Positions 1 through 9,874 of a stretch of DNA of 64,000 nucleotides are shown piece by piece. Positions within the stretch are counted from its first letter, which is position 1. Each line of letters opens with the position of its first letter. The notes under the pieces are model-generated. The model was not told the DNA's origin, did no database searches, and saw only the letters and a list, made by a program, of their open reading frames with translations. A program made the translations under genes and the position numbers. Source of the DNA: Eutypa lata (Eukaryota > Ascomycota > Sordariomycetes > Xylariales > Diatrypaceae); the NCBI GenBank assembly GCA_022661535.1, contig JAKULF010000006.1, positions 1,917,001-1,981,000 on the forward strand. The letters run 5' to 3'.

Positions 1-1881
1 TGAGGATCAGTCAGGGGTCAGGGGTAGATACTGTTTTGTTTCTTACCTGCTGTTGTTGTTGTTGTTGTTGTCGTCGTCGTTACGACTGCTACTACTATCA
101 TGATACAAGGAGGGTCTCCTTGTCTTGCTTTCTGCATTACGGCGTTGGGGGGAAAAGATACGGTCGTATTAAGAGAGATTTCCTTTTCTTAAAGAGATAT
201 TGCGAATTTCTATATCGATTCCCATACATATTGATCATCGTTTTATATCTTATCTACGTATTGTGTGCTACCGGAAGCCCCTACTCTTTTCTTCTTTTTA
301 CGATCTTTACAACAGATTAAAAGGGGTAAGTTAAGAAATCACCCCTCATCCCCCCCTCCCCCCTTTTTTTGGTATTAGAATTCCACCTGAACAATTTTAA
401 TGAAACTGATGTTCTATTTTTGTAGTTGCTAAAGCCTTTTTAAGACATATCATGATCCACTATGTGCTCCTTTTAAATTCTAGACGGCACCTAAATCAAT
501 GACAAGTTCTTATTATGTACACTAAGGAGGATGCTAGAAGCTTACATGGGGAAGTATTCTATCACTAGTATGAATACAACAGACAAGCCTTATTCAAATC
601 GTAGAGCGTTATCTCATTGCACCTACGTATGGCAGGAATACCGTGAGAGAAATGTCAATGTTATCTATCACCCCTGACAAGTAGATTTCTCAGGTGCAGT
701 ACCCCAGTCCTATAAACAAGCTGTCCTCCGAGCTTTTTCACACAGCTAATTGGGATATTATAAACCTTTCTGTATAAATCCACTTACATCACGGCTTCAG
801 GAAAGCACACCTCTCCGGCAGTTAGAGTACCATAGACATAATCTGCCGGTAATTTCAAGCGCATAGATGGAAAATATAGTGGCCGAGACTGGTCCACTAA
901 GAACCTAATGCATGGGATTTACAGGAGCACTAAAGTTATGATAGATGGTGTCTACTGATCACTAATTCGATGAAGCCAAGTAGCATGTGCGCCATAGTTA
1001 TCTCTGCCTACCTCGGTGTTTTTACCAACACAGTCCTTAGATCAAGGTGGCGAGAAGCATAACAAAGGGGCGGCGTACATACAGACTTTAGCGAACTTCG
1101 GATCGACATATGCCTGTATCGTCAAACCAATTAACAGCCGTGGTAGACACCCGTGATCGATGAGATCTCCAACGAATATCTATATAGGTGTCTGTGCTCT
1201 ACACAAATAATTGGAGATTTTTTATATCGCTACAACCAATTGAGTAGTGTATAATAATCAGATTATGCTTCATGACCAGCTCATAAAGGAGAGAGTCGCG
1301 AGTGGTCGAAGATAAAGCTCTCGGTCGATAATCTGCAGGGTAATCAAGCCCATAGAGTTCTCTTGGTCATTTACCATCTCATCTACCTGCTTGAGGACTG
1401 AATTTCATTGGGTTCTATCTAATATTTTGTCATCTACCGCCTGCAATACAACGTAGTGAGTAAGGTTTCAGTGCCTTGGGTTGGTTATAGATAAGGCAAG
1501 AGCTAGACGAGAACCCTCCGTTATGTGTCATATATCTATTTGCCCATCCCGCTAGGTAGTATCAATTAGAGCAGTGGAACGTAGCTCTCATACGTCTTTC
1601 GAACTGCCGGTTATCATTTGATGTTTACGTTCCACAATTTTGAAACCGGTGTGATAATGTGCAATATTATCTATTGGAGAATATATTGAGATCATAAGAC
1701 GTAGAATATATGAAAAGCGGGGTTATCCCGGCAACTCGACAGAGCCTCATCAGCTCTGAATTGCGCCATGCTGTATAGTCGGTTATATAGTATATATATA
1801 CGTGTTTTTTTCTAGCAGCATTGTGAAATTGCCTTAAATTAATTCACTTGCTGCGAGATTGTCCGTACTAGTTTTATCAAG
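1..1881. other. Intergenic region, no gene seen
   Basis: No reading frame here looks like a real protein. The left end has a short trinucleotide tract and pyrimidine-rich DNA. The rest is AT-leaning unique sequence, including an alternating TA run near 1785-1802 just upstream of the dioxygenase gene, whose promoter must lie in the right part. A 94-codon open frame at 36-320 starts with a run of cysteines only because of the TGT repeat and is not believable as a gene. Confidence 0.6.
48..81. repeat. Trinucleotide microsatellite (TGT)n(CGT)n
   Basis: About six TGT units are followed by three CGT/TCG units. It is a simple-sequence tract in non-coding DNA and is probably length-variable between strains. 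Confidence 0.8.
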
Positions 1882-3346
1882 ATGACCACCACGAGTATGC
1901 AGGCTCGCGGCTTGGACTACTACTCACCAAGGCTGTTTCATGATGCAACTTCATCCTTTCAGCCATATGATGTATCCAAATTCGAAGAGATCCTACCCGG
2001 ATTTCCCCCTAGTTATACCGGGGCAAGGGTCTGGACGGGTTCCGACATGGCCCTCAAGCAACAGGAATGGATCGTCACCTTGTCCGAACAGGATCAAATT
2101 GATGTTTTGATGGCATTGCGCCAATTCCAGAGTAAGATATTCACATCTGCAATGATATACATGCCCAAGGTCGCACCGCTTACCCACAACAGGTTTGAGC
2201 CTAGGCCCAGAAGCCCTTAGTCCCAAGACATTCCCCTTGCCTCAGGGGCTAAGTAGTCGATTGAGAAACATATCTCACGATTGCTACAACGGTCGCGGGT
2301 TTTGTATTCTTCGTGGACTGCAACCAGAAACGTTCACGGATGAGGAGAATGTCCTAGTCTTTGCTGGAATATCGTCATATGTGGCCCCGATGCGAGGGTT
2401 TCAAGACGTAAATCGAGAGTTGGTTACATGTACGTCCTGGCTTGCATTATGGTGGAGGAATAGCCGACCACCTAACCTTTGTGCATAGGTCATGTTATTA
2501 GTGAGGACACTAGACCAGGAGCCATGGAACAGAACCTACGCCCGGCTTTTACTAACGGGCCACTGGTAAGATGTTACATCCCATCCCATGCTTATCATAA
2601 GCAGCTAATTATTTGGCGATATATAGGCATTTCACACCGACCTTGGAGATATCCTCGCGTTGTATTCAATGGAGCTTTCAGACACCGGGGGCAAGACCAT
2701 GATAGTTAGCTCGTCCCATATCTACAACGAGCTTTCAGCAACACGGCCAGATCTGCTACAAGAGCTCAGTAAAACCTGGGCTCTCTTCCAGTAAGTAAGC
2801 CAAGTGAAGTAGACACTGGCAGCGTTATTGACTTGTAACAGTTCTCAAAACTACTACACGGATGGAACGCCACTTGTAACCAACGTTGATGGTGACAAGC
2901 TTGTCTTTCAGTATTCCCGCCTTCCTATCACTGGCTTCCGAAATGAAGGAGCAAACGTGACTTTGCCTCCGCCTACTCCAAAGCGTCTGGAAGCAATGGC
3001 TTTACTCGAGGAACTCGCCTGGAAGCACGCCTTGCCGTTACCTTGCAGGCCAGGCGATATAGCCTACATCAACAACCTGTGTCTGATGCATGCTCGAAGT
3101 GCTTTTGATCTCGACGCAGAAAACAACCCACTACCCTCAAAGCGCCATCTTGTCAAATTGATGCTCCAGGATCCTGAATTGGCCTGGTCCTTACCCGATT
3201 CTCTAGGCTGGTATGCTAAACGCGTCTATGGGTCAAACCAAGACGATGGGGGCAGAGCAGAGAAGTGGCACTTGAGTATCGGGTCTGATGAATCACTGCC
3301 TGATGGCCGTATTTGGGCTGGGTCGGGAAGTCTGACGAATGGCTGA
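1882..3346 (+). CDS. TauD/TfdA-family Fe(II)/2-oxoglutarate-dependent dioxygenase
   Basis: Five exons close in frame: 1882-2131, 2193-2429, 2489-2565, 2627-2790 and 2842-3346, giving 410 aa. Introns are 50-61 nt with GTAAGA, GTACGT, GTAAGA and GTAAGT donors. The product belongs to the clavaminate-synthase-like TauD/TfdA superfamily (established family), which couples oxidative decarboxylation of 2-oxoglutarate to hydroxylation or cleavage of a small substrate. The facial-triad HxD is visible as H191-T-D193, the distal histidine as H326 in a MHARS context, and a candidate 2-oxoglutarate-binding arginine is R344 in KRHLVK. There is no signal peptide, so it is probably cytosolic. The start at 1882 is the first ATG after a TA-rich leader and gives the usual N-terminus and length for fungal members. 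The transporter gene ends only 69 bp beyond its stop, on the other strand. The substrate cannot be read from sequence. Confidence 0.92.
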
Positions 3347-3415
3347 GATGCTCTAGTAAGGAGTGTATGATTCAGAGGCCGGTTCAAATTCTTCCTTTTT
3401 TATTAACTTCCAATG

Positions 3416-5791
3416 TTAAATCTCGACGTCAGGTGCTTCTCTATCTTCATTATCTTCAGGTAGTAATTCCTCATTTCTTTCACTGCGCATTGGTACATTC
3501 ATGCTAGTAGCTAAGATAACAACCATTGCTGCCATTGCGCAAGGTATAACTTTTGAAAAGTTAGTAAGGTCTTCCGTAGCCCTAAGATTACCAAGGTATT
3601 CTTACAGAAAGAAGTATGTATGGCATACTCAAACGCAGTAAGTACTTTGCTGCGAGAATCTTCATCAAGTAGTCTTATACTTTCTAAATCGCGCATTGCA
3701 TCGGTAATGATCTAGATTCCAGTTATGGTCTTGGTTAACGCATAGATATAGAAGAAGCGAACCTGCTCAGTAGTCTCGGAATTACCAAGGCTAGATCGAA
3801 TACCCTTCTTTGCAACTGATCGTGTTATCGAAGACACCATCGCCATCCCTAGATCTCCACCAAATGTCTCGACGAGATAGTATAAAGCCAACGTTTGTGG
3901 CCACCCTTTGAGACATTAAGCATTGAAAACGGTGAGATATGGGTTCACCTACATTGTTTCTGAGTACTCGAGAGAGTTGCATATAGCAGACAGCTTTGCC
4001 ATGTGCCAGTACACACCCCGAAACCAACAAGGAACGGCGAATATTGTGCCGATTCTGGCTCTGTAGAAAGGTCAGTTATCTCGTATAAAATTATAAGTAG
4101 AGTAGACCTACTTATGACCCTTGTTGCGTAGAGTATACAAAAGCACTGTAGAAGCGCTGCATTTACCACCATGATGCGTTGCACAGAAATCAACTCGGTT
4201 TTAATTAGGTAGCCCCCAAAGATGGCCCCAGCAGGAAATCCAAGGAACACAGAGGTCAGTGCCCAGTCTTCGAAAGACAGCTCATCAAAAGCACGAACTT
4301 GGATATATGGCGGCAGGATGAAAACAATCTATTCATATGATTAGCATTAATATAAATGATTGTAAACAACTCGAGCTTATATACCTACCATGTTGAGAAT
4401 TGATATCACGCCAAATACCTGAAATAAAACCCTTAAATATTCGATCTTGAAAATAGGACTCATATTCATGATCGGAGCTATGGCTGCTTTCGCTTCAAAG
4501 AGCACAAAACAGCACATAAAGACAGGGCCACACACTAGGAGTATTATCTCAATAGGATGTGCCCAGCCAAGGAGGTTGTCACCTAGCGTGAGGGCGATGA
4601 GCGGTATGGTTACTGCAAGGACAAGCAGCACCCAGCCCTCTATATCTATGCGAGGTACTTTGAGATCCCCTTTCTTAAACAACGCAGATTGTGAGTGCTG
4701 TGGGTGTGAGCTAGTGCTTTTAAAAGAAAAGTATTGTATGCCCACTCCTATGACAGCAAGTGAAAGCTCGAGAGAGAAGACACTAGGTAACCCTATCTTC
4801 AGCATACATCTTCAGCATGTGTATAGTGTGACTAGGATTTGAGACCTACGAATTCCAGGTAAAGCGCCTAAACATCCAAGCCCCTAGAGGGCCTGCAGCC
4901 ATGCTAGTGCCCATTTCAATACAGGTCACAAAGCTTTCCCATATAGCAAGCTGTTTCATGCCCACGATTTCTGTATTTGAATTAGCCAAGGAATTCTCAC
5001 GGCATAGAAATACCAACCATTGATGGCAATCATTGAAAGTAGAGTGATTCCAGAAGACCCAAAGCCGACAACAAACCTAGAGATCAAGAGCTGCCAAAAG
5101 GAGACACTAATCGCACTAAGTCGCAATATCAGCGATGATTTAGTCTATAGCATTGTTAAGCCGGACAACAAAGACATACCATAGACCAAGCCCTAATGCG
5201 AATACACTATATGCAACGAACATCATCCGGTTTACACCGAATGACTTTAGCAAATATGAGTACTTTAGTGATGTTAGAAGTTGTATCGTTCAATTTTAAC
5301 ATATACGGCTTGACAGACCATGGGGACGAATATTGCTGAGCATATTGATGCTGTCAACATAATCCATGATGCATCCTTAAAATGTTGTAGATCCGAAGCT
5401 AGTTTCGCAAAGTTAGCAAAAAATCCAGAAACCCCTTTTTCCAGCCATAAGAAAAAGATTCCCAAATAGGACATACCTAGACGGGAATAACTAGTTGAAA
5501 GGAAAGCAATGTCAAATGCCTTGACAATGATTCTATACCGCGTCATTAGCGAGCAATGAGAATGGGATTGAAACCAACATACCCAGCTAATAGTGCAGGT
5601 CCTATACGAACGAGGAGCCAAGTCGACGTTGAAGGGCTTGCATCGGGATCTTCCATCATGTTAGGCTGCAAGAGCAATGTCTCCTCCTCATTGCTTTCTA
5701 GATCTGCCGAAATATCTGCAGTGGCGTCGTTGCTACGGGTACGTTCCTCTCTCCGCGGTAGCATACTATTTCGTTGTTCTGAAGACATCAT
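3416..5791 (-). CDS. MFS transporter, DHA2-type (14-TM drug:H+ antiporter family)
   Basis: Twelve exons were assembled by splice consensus and phase (minus strand, high to low): 5583-5791, 5477-5532, 5307-5398, 5180-5262, 5018-5106, 4850-4970, 4389-4809, 4112-4328, 3953-4060, 3763-3905, 3606-3711 and 3416-3549. They total 1779 nt, 592 aa, with no internal stop. The N-terminus is an acidic, Ser/Glu-rich cytoplasmic tail of about 60 residues ending in a leucine run. After it come the TM1 region, the DASWIMLTASI segment typical of DHA2 TM2, and hydrophobic helices through LGFPAGAIFGG to a final TM and an acidic tail. The family exports drugs or metabolites by proton antiport at the plasma membrane. 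The gene converges on the dioxygenase with a 69-bp gap, so 3' UTRs probably overlap. One intron (4810-4849) is only 40 nt, the least certain junction. Start could be 5788 (adjacent Met). Confidence 0.85.
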
Positions 5792-6516
5792 AGTGTTTAG
5801 GGAAAGAATCGCAACAGAATATGCAGTGACAGAATTACGTATAGATAGCAGCAGAGAGACGCAAGCGGCGTGATTGCTTAATACCTCGTCAAACGTCACT
5901 ACAGTATCACGTGGTGTTGCAGGCGCACGGGCCTTGCTGACGTGCCTTAAACAGGTCCCTCTTCTGCCTTATCTCTGCTTTTACAAGATAAGGGCGAGTT
6001 CATACATAAGTACAGGTCATCGTATGAAGCACTGTAGGATATTATCGAAACCCCATTCAAAAACTTTGGATGGAATGGGTGGTAAGTATGTAGCTCCTAA
6101 GCTACCTACCTAAGTAGGTATATACTAATGCCTTAGACTTATGTAGCCTTGATGCCAAGATTGCACCAAATGCATTTGCTGCCACAGCCCACCAACGTTT
6201 TGTTAGATACGTACCTAACCTCTGTACATCTCTCTCTTTATCCATCTTTAGGTTTATATGTCTAGCGTTGATTCAACAAGTATAGCAAAGCATTTATGTT
6301 CCATATGTTTACGTTTGCTCAAGTTTATCCGCCTTGGTAATTTATAAGATCATCTTCTCTCTAGCTTTGCCTCTTCTTTACGTTTGCTCAATTTCTACTG
6401 GGGGAAATAGGAATGTTGGCGCATGAAAGTATTCAATAGACCAATCTCAATATCCAGCATAGCCTTATCTATTGTATAGCATGTTTATCCATTTCTTGTT
6501 CAGGAATTGTTACTTG

Positions 6517-6857
6517 TAATAAACTCCCTCCATAAGAATACCTTGTTATAAGAATATCTAGCCCGTGTTTCGTAAATTTTCCCATTCAAATAACAATAAC
6601 TTGTTATTTTGAATACTTCTTATTTTTTGCCTTAGTTATTATCAGGATCCTTATAGGCAAGAGTGCTTTAGCCGTTTTGGGCTTGGAATATACTCATTTT
6701 AAGTGTAATAAGTAAATAAAAACATACTGCTTTAGTATGCATACTTACTATATTTGGTTAGCGTATAGTACGTATCACTTTATCCAGAAGAATACCCTGT
6801 CATAAGCATATATAATTTGTGTGTTTTTTATTTATTTTAATGAGGGAGTTTACTGTA
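6517..6857. mobile_element. MITE-like element with short TIRs
   Basis: AAACTCCCTC at 6521-6530 is perfectly inverted as GAGGGAGTTT at 6842-6851, and TA dinucleotides lie just outside (about 6516-6517 and 6856-6857). Immediately inside the left end, a roughly 50-nt stretch beginning CCATAAGAATACC recurs as a diverged direct copy beginning CCAGAAGAATACCC at about 6790. The interior is AT-rich without a coding frame. Size of about 340 bp, TA flanks and TIRs fit a non-autonomous Tc1/mariner- or pogo-type derivative; the superfamily is inference. The element is degenerate and probably inactive. Confidence 0.5.
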
Positions 6858-7180
6858 TATTACAGAGTAAACTATTGTGGCAAAGGTTCGAAGCCGAATC
6901 CCCTTTTGAGGAATCGGGAGGCAGGGAACCATTTTAAGGAATCGGGGAACCTCTTATGTTGCGGTTGTAACCCGCCTCATATAACCTTTGAATTGCTCAG
7001 GGCTGACAGCGAGGCACACAATGTGTTGGAAATCAAGCCAATTAAAAGCAGCGAACGGCTGACGATTTAGGAAATCGGGATGTCATTAATTCCATAATTC
7101 TTGATCATCCCAATGCGTCTCTGCTACGACAGGTCTTGTGTTGGCTAGTGAAACAATAAGACGATGGGTTTGAGACTGAG

Positions 7181-7208
7181 TCCCGACTACCATTCTAGGT
7201 AGTCGGGA
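7181..7208. repeat. Perfect 11-bp inverted repeat (hairpin)
   Basis: TCCCGACTACC at 7181-7191 and its exact complement GGTAGTCGGGA at 7198-7208 are separated by six bases. There is no T-tract after it, so a terminator role is not supported. It lies in the same interval as the MITE relic and may be a palindromic footprint. Confidence 0.7.
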
Positions 7209-7448
7209 GAGGAGGCTTAGGAGAAGTAGAGGATAGTTATATAGAGGTAACGAAGCACGAGCTGAGAGATGAATTTTACTTTGTGTGCCAGTTGATGTTC
7301 AAACGACATATGATGGAGTCCAGCAAAGCACAAATGCCTAAAACTAAGCAGCACAAAGCTCGGGGCGATGGAGCACGTCATACTAAGTATAGCCTATATC
7401 ATCGTGTTTCCTGCGAAATACTAACCATACTATACTAGAAGACAAGCA

Positions 7449-7763
7449 TTGATCGCAGGTGACACCTTGCCGATCAGAAAAAATCACGATCATGACCTCG
7501 CCGGGGTTGGCGCTTGGGCTTCGGCTTCGGTTCCAGACAGAAATACTTCGGGAGGCGGAGGTACAAGGCAGACATCGCATACCTTAGATCCCTTATCCCT
7601 CACAGGATATATTCCTGCTAGCGATTCGAATGGAAAAGAGCACTACGCGACCCATGGAAATCTACATACACATGCAGAAGTGGAGGCGAAGCGCAGAGAA
7701 TTCAGCATGCTGGAGCGCTACTTGGAAGAACCTAGTGCACCAAATGTTCCAAGGTCGGGATAA
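7449..7763 (+). other. Unrecognised open frame, possible terminal exon or relic
   Basis: About 104 codons stay open, ending in a hydrophilic, charged stretch that reads naturally (AEVEAKRREF then MLERYLEEP). A plausible acceptor (GATCGCAG at about 7452-7459, with a CTAAC-like branch sequence about 30 nt upstream) could make it the last exon of a gene. I found no convincing upstream exon and do not recognise the product; the frame lacks an ATG at its left edge. It could equally be a decayed fragment. Confidence 0.2.
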
Positions 7764-8393
7764 ATTCCAATGTGCACCGTTAGATGAGGAGAGTATGGCA
7801 GTAGCTAGGGTGCCGAAGGAGGGCGGGTGTGTTAAGAGTATAGTACTCATCATAGCATCGTTGTCTGATATCTGATATATTGAAGGGAAAGATTGGTTAG
7901 GAACGGCAAACTTGGGACAACAACACATCATCCAAAAAAACACGAGAGGAATTATTAGCATGTGGTTGGCCCCAAAGAAGTAAGCAAATTAAACTTGATT
8001 CCTCGCAAGGCTTTAAAAGCATCCATTACGGAGCTCGAGAGGGCTATCTGTGCCAAATAGAAAAACTACCTTTGTAGGTACTCTTACACCCATACAAATA
8101 AAAGTTATTTTCCACCCTTATAGGGGCGATGTGCCCCACTTAACCGCTAATTTAAGCATCACCCGGGAATGTAAGGGGTCAGGGGGTTAACTAGCGTGTG
8201 CTGTCGGTATACACATATTAATAACTATCTCTAATTCAGGTCCAACTAATAGAGAATAGAACCTATAGGATCAGAAGAGATAATAAAGCGTCCTCTATAT
8301 TAGCCCATTAGCACCCCGATCTAGCTAGATATATTACTATCGTTACTATATCTCTCAGCTCTCATATTGAGACGTCATGGAACCTAGCACTTA

Positions 8394-9176
8394 TCAGGCT
8401 GCTGCTTCTTGCCTGTTCTCTTTCATCATGCAGTCAATATCTACGTTCTCATCCTCCCCACTCACTTGTACCCTCTCGGAACCAACAATCTTGTAGCCTA
8501 GATATTCGTAGAGAATCCTACCCATTGGGCTCGCCATCACCGTCAAGACCCAGCCTTTCTTCATGGCTTCCTTCTGACCCCAATTGCACAACATCGTCCC
8601 GAACCCCCGACGCCGGAAATCAGGATGTGTGAAAAGCATCCATAAATGGGCCTGTTCCTTCCCGTACTTTGCGAAATACTTGTCGAAACCACGTGACATG
8701 GTCTCGGTGTAGGTTTCCATGTGTTTAGGATTCGCATCGCATCGTTCATGGATGCCGTGATCTAAGGAATTCTGATTAGACCTTACGCTGCTTGAGACTG
8801 CTTGTATAACAAATAGACAGAGATTCATACCACCACCCATTGGCTCAGTCTCAACAGACATGTCCCATACGCCAATCGCAACTGGCTTATCAGTGACCCC
8901 GCCACCAGCCCCCTTGTCAGCAGCGTGGGGTACAGTTACAACCAGCACGGCGAACTTCTCTGGTTGATTGAGATATTCTTCATATTCCAGCCTCGTCCAC
9001 TTCTTAAAATCATCCGGGTACTTGTCGCGGTACGGAAACTTGTAGTCACAGCCCGGGTCATCGGGAAAGCTAGCTTGGACAATCCAAAATATGGCGTCGA
9101 GGTCAGCCTTAGTGGCTGTACGCAAGCCGAAGGCATTTTCCGATGGGAGATCAGGTTGGATAATTTCTTCACCCAT
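8394..9176 (-). CDS. GNAT-family N-acetyltransferase
   Basis: The frame is open through 783 nt, but a good intron (donor GTATGA at 8830, acceptor TTAG ending at 8762, 69 nt, CTAAT-like branch site) lies inside it. Removing it gives exons 8831-9176 and 8394-8761, 237 aa, and joins GG to DHGIHERCD, which reads like the fungal family. GNAT enzymes transfer acetyl from acetyl-CoA to an amine. The acetyl-CoA-binding motif A is clear: HPDFRRRGFGTML, with the R/Q-x-x-G-x-G/A signature. The N-terminus FGLRTATKADLDAIFWI is the usual first strand and helix. The substrate (polyamine, antibiotic, aminoglycoside-like or peptide) is unknown. It is divergent from the Zn2Cys6 regulator 700 bp away, so a shared promoter region is possible. 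Confidence 0.88.
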   Translation of the reverse strand: MGEEIIQPDLPSENAFGLRTATKADLDAIFWIVQASFPDDPGCDYKFPYRDKYPDDFKKWTRLEYEEYLNQPEKFAVLVVTVPHAADKGAGGGVTDKPVAIGVWDMSVETEPMGGGMNLCLFVIQAVSSSVRSNQNSLDHGIHERCDANPKHMETYTETMSRGFDKYFAKYGKEQAHLWMLFTHPDFRRRGFGTMLCNWGQKEAMKKGWVLTVMASPMGRILYEYLGYKIVGSERVQVSGEDENVDIDCMMKENRQEAAA

Positions 9177-9874
9177 GGCAGCTATATGACAGCACTTTTA
9201 GTCAGCTACTGTTCAGGGGCTGTAGTAGGGCGTTACTGAGGGTTGTGTGAAAGCGGCTGAATGGCAAGTGTTTGAACTCTAGGCCACGTCGTGTTAAATC
9301 AAGATTATTCGGAATTTCGGACCAATATTAACGACATCAAACGCTTCCATATAAATCCAAAGCGTTCGAATACACAAGTCACTTATGCTAAAGATCAGCC
9401 CATACGTGGCCCTGTTTTCACCCCTCTTTCGAAGCCTCAATGGCTTCTTGATTTGGATTATGGTCACCGATTTCCGTTTTTGGCTGCGACTTGCCGATTC
9501 CCTCTTTGGGTAGTCGGCCAGGCGATAACCCGATGTACCTCCAATTGCTCTTCGCGAATAGGAGTGTGCCACCCAACGTCACATTTTGCTGGGTCGGCTT
9601 CGATTAACTGTGCCAAGTAATTGGGCGCTTTAGGGCGATTAGGGGGGTAGAGAGGCGCAACCACACCGTGAAGCTGCATGAGAAATCTGACACATCTATA
9701 ATCAAATGACTAGATAACTAAGCCTTCCAGATAACATACCACTTTTCGTCGCGCCGCAGCCTAAATGACTGGAACTTAAATTTACCTGTAGTATTAATTT
9801 TACTCTTCAAAGCTTATCCTTCGTTCCGCAACTTTGTCGAGACATTCTTACCTCCACTCGATTCGTGACCTACT
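9177..9874. promoter_or_regulatory. Divergent intergenic region, acetyltransferase and Zn2Cys6 regulator
   Basis: This 698-bp stretch separates two head-to-head genes and must contain both promoters. Open frames inside it overlap on both strands and have no family resemblance. I could not identify a specific operator; Zn2Cys6 factors often bind CGG triplets, and CGG/CCG triplets are present but not in a clear palindrome. Confidence 0.45.

Larger units (their letters stand above)
5792..8393. other. Intergenic region with a MITE-like relic
   Basis: About 2.6 kb lies between the transporter start and the acetyltransferase stop. It contains the MITE-like element at 6517-6857, several loose GAATCGGGA motifs at 6.9-7.1 kb, an 11-bp hairpin at 7181-7208 and one weak open frame at 7449-7763. 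The sequence just upstream of the transporter is expected to hold its promoter. I see no intact gene. Confidence 0.6.

Noticed and set aside
36..320. Open frame beginning with eight cysteines
   Set aside because: The Cys run comes from the TGT microsatellite; the rest has no family resemblance.
3380..3400. GGTTCAAATTC, tRNA B-box-like
   Set aside because: Last two bases depart from consensus, no A box and no acceptor stem; it lies between two gene ends.
6885..6900. GGTTCGAAGCC, tRNA B-box-like
   Set aside because: No matching A box or cloverleaf upstream.
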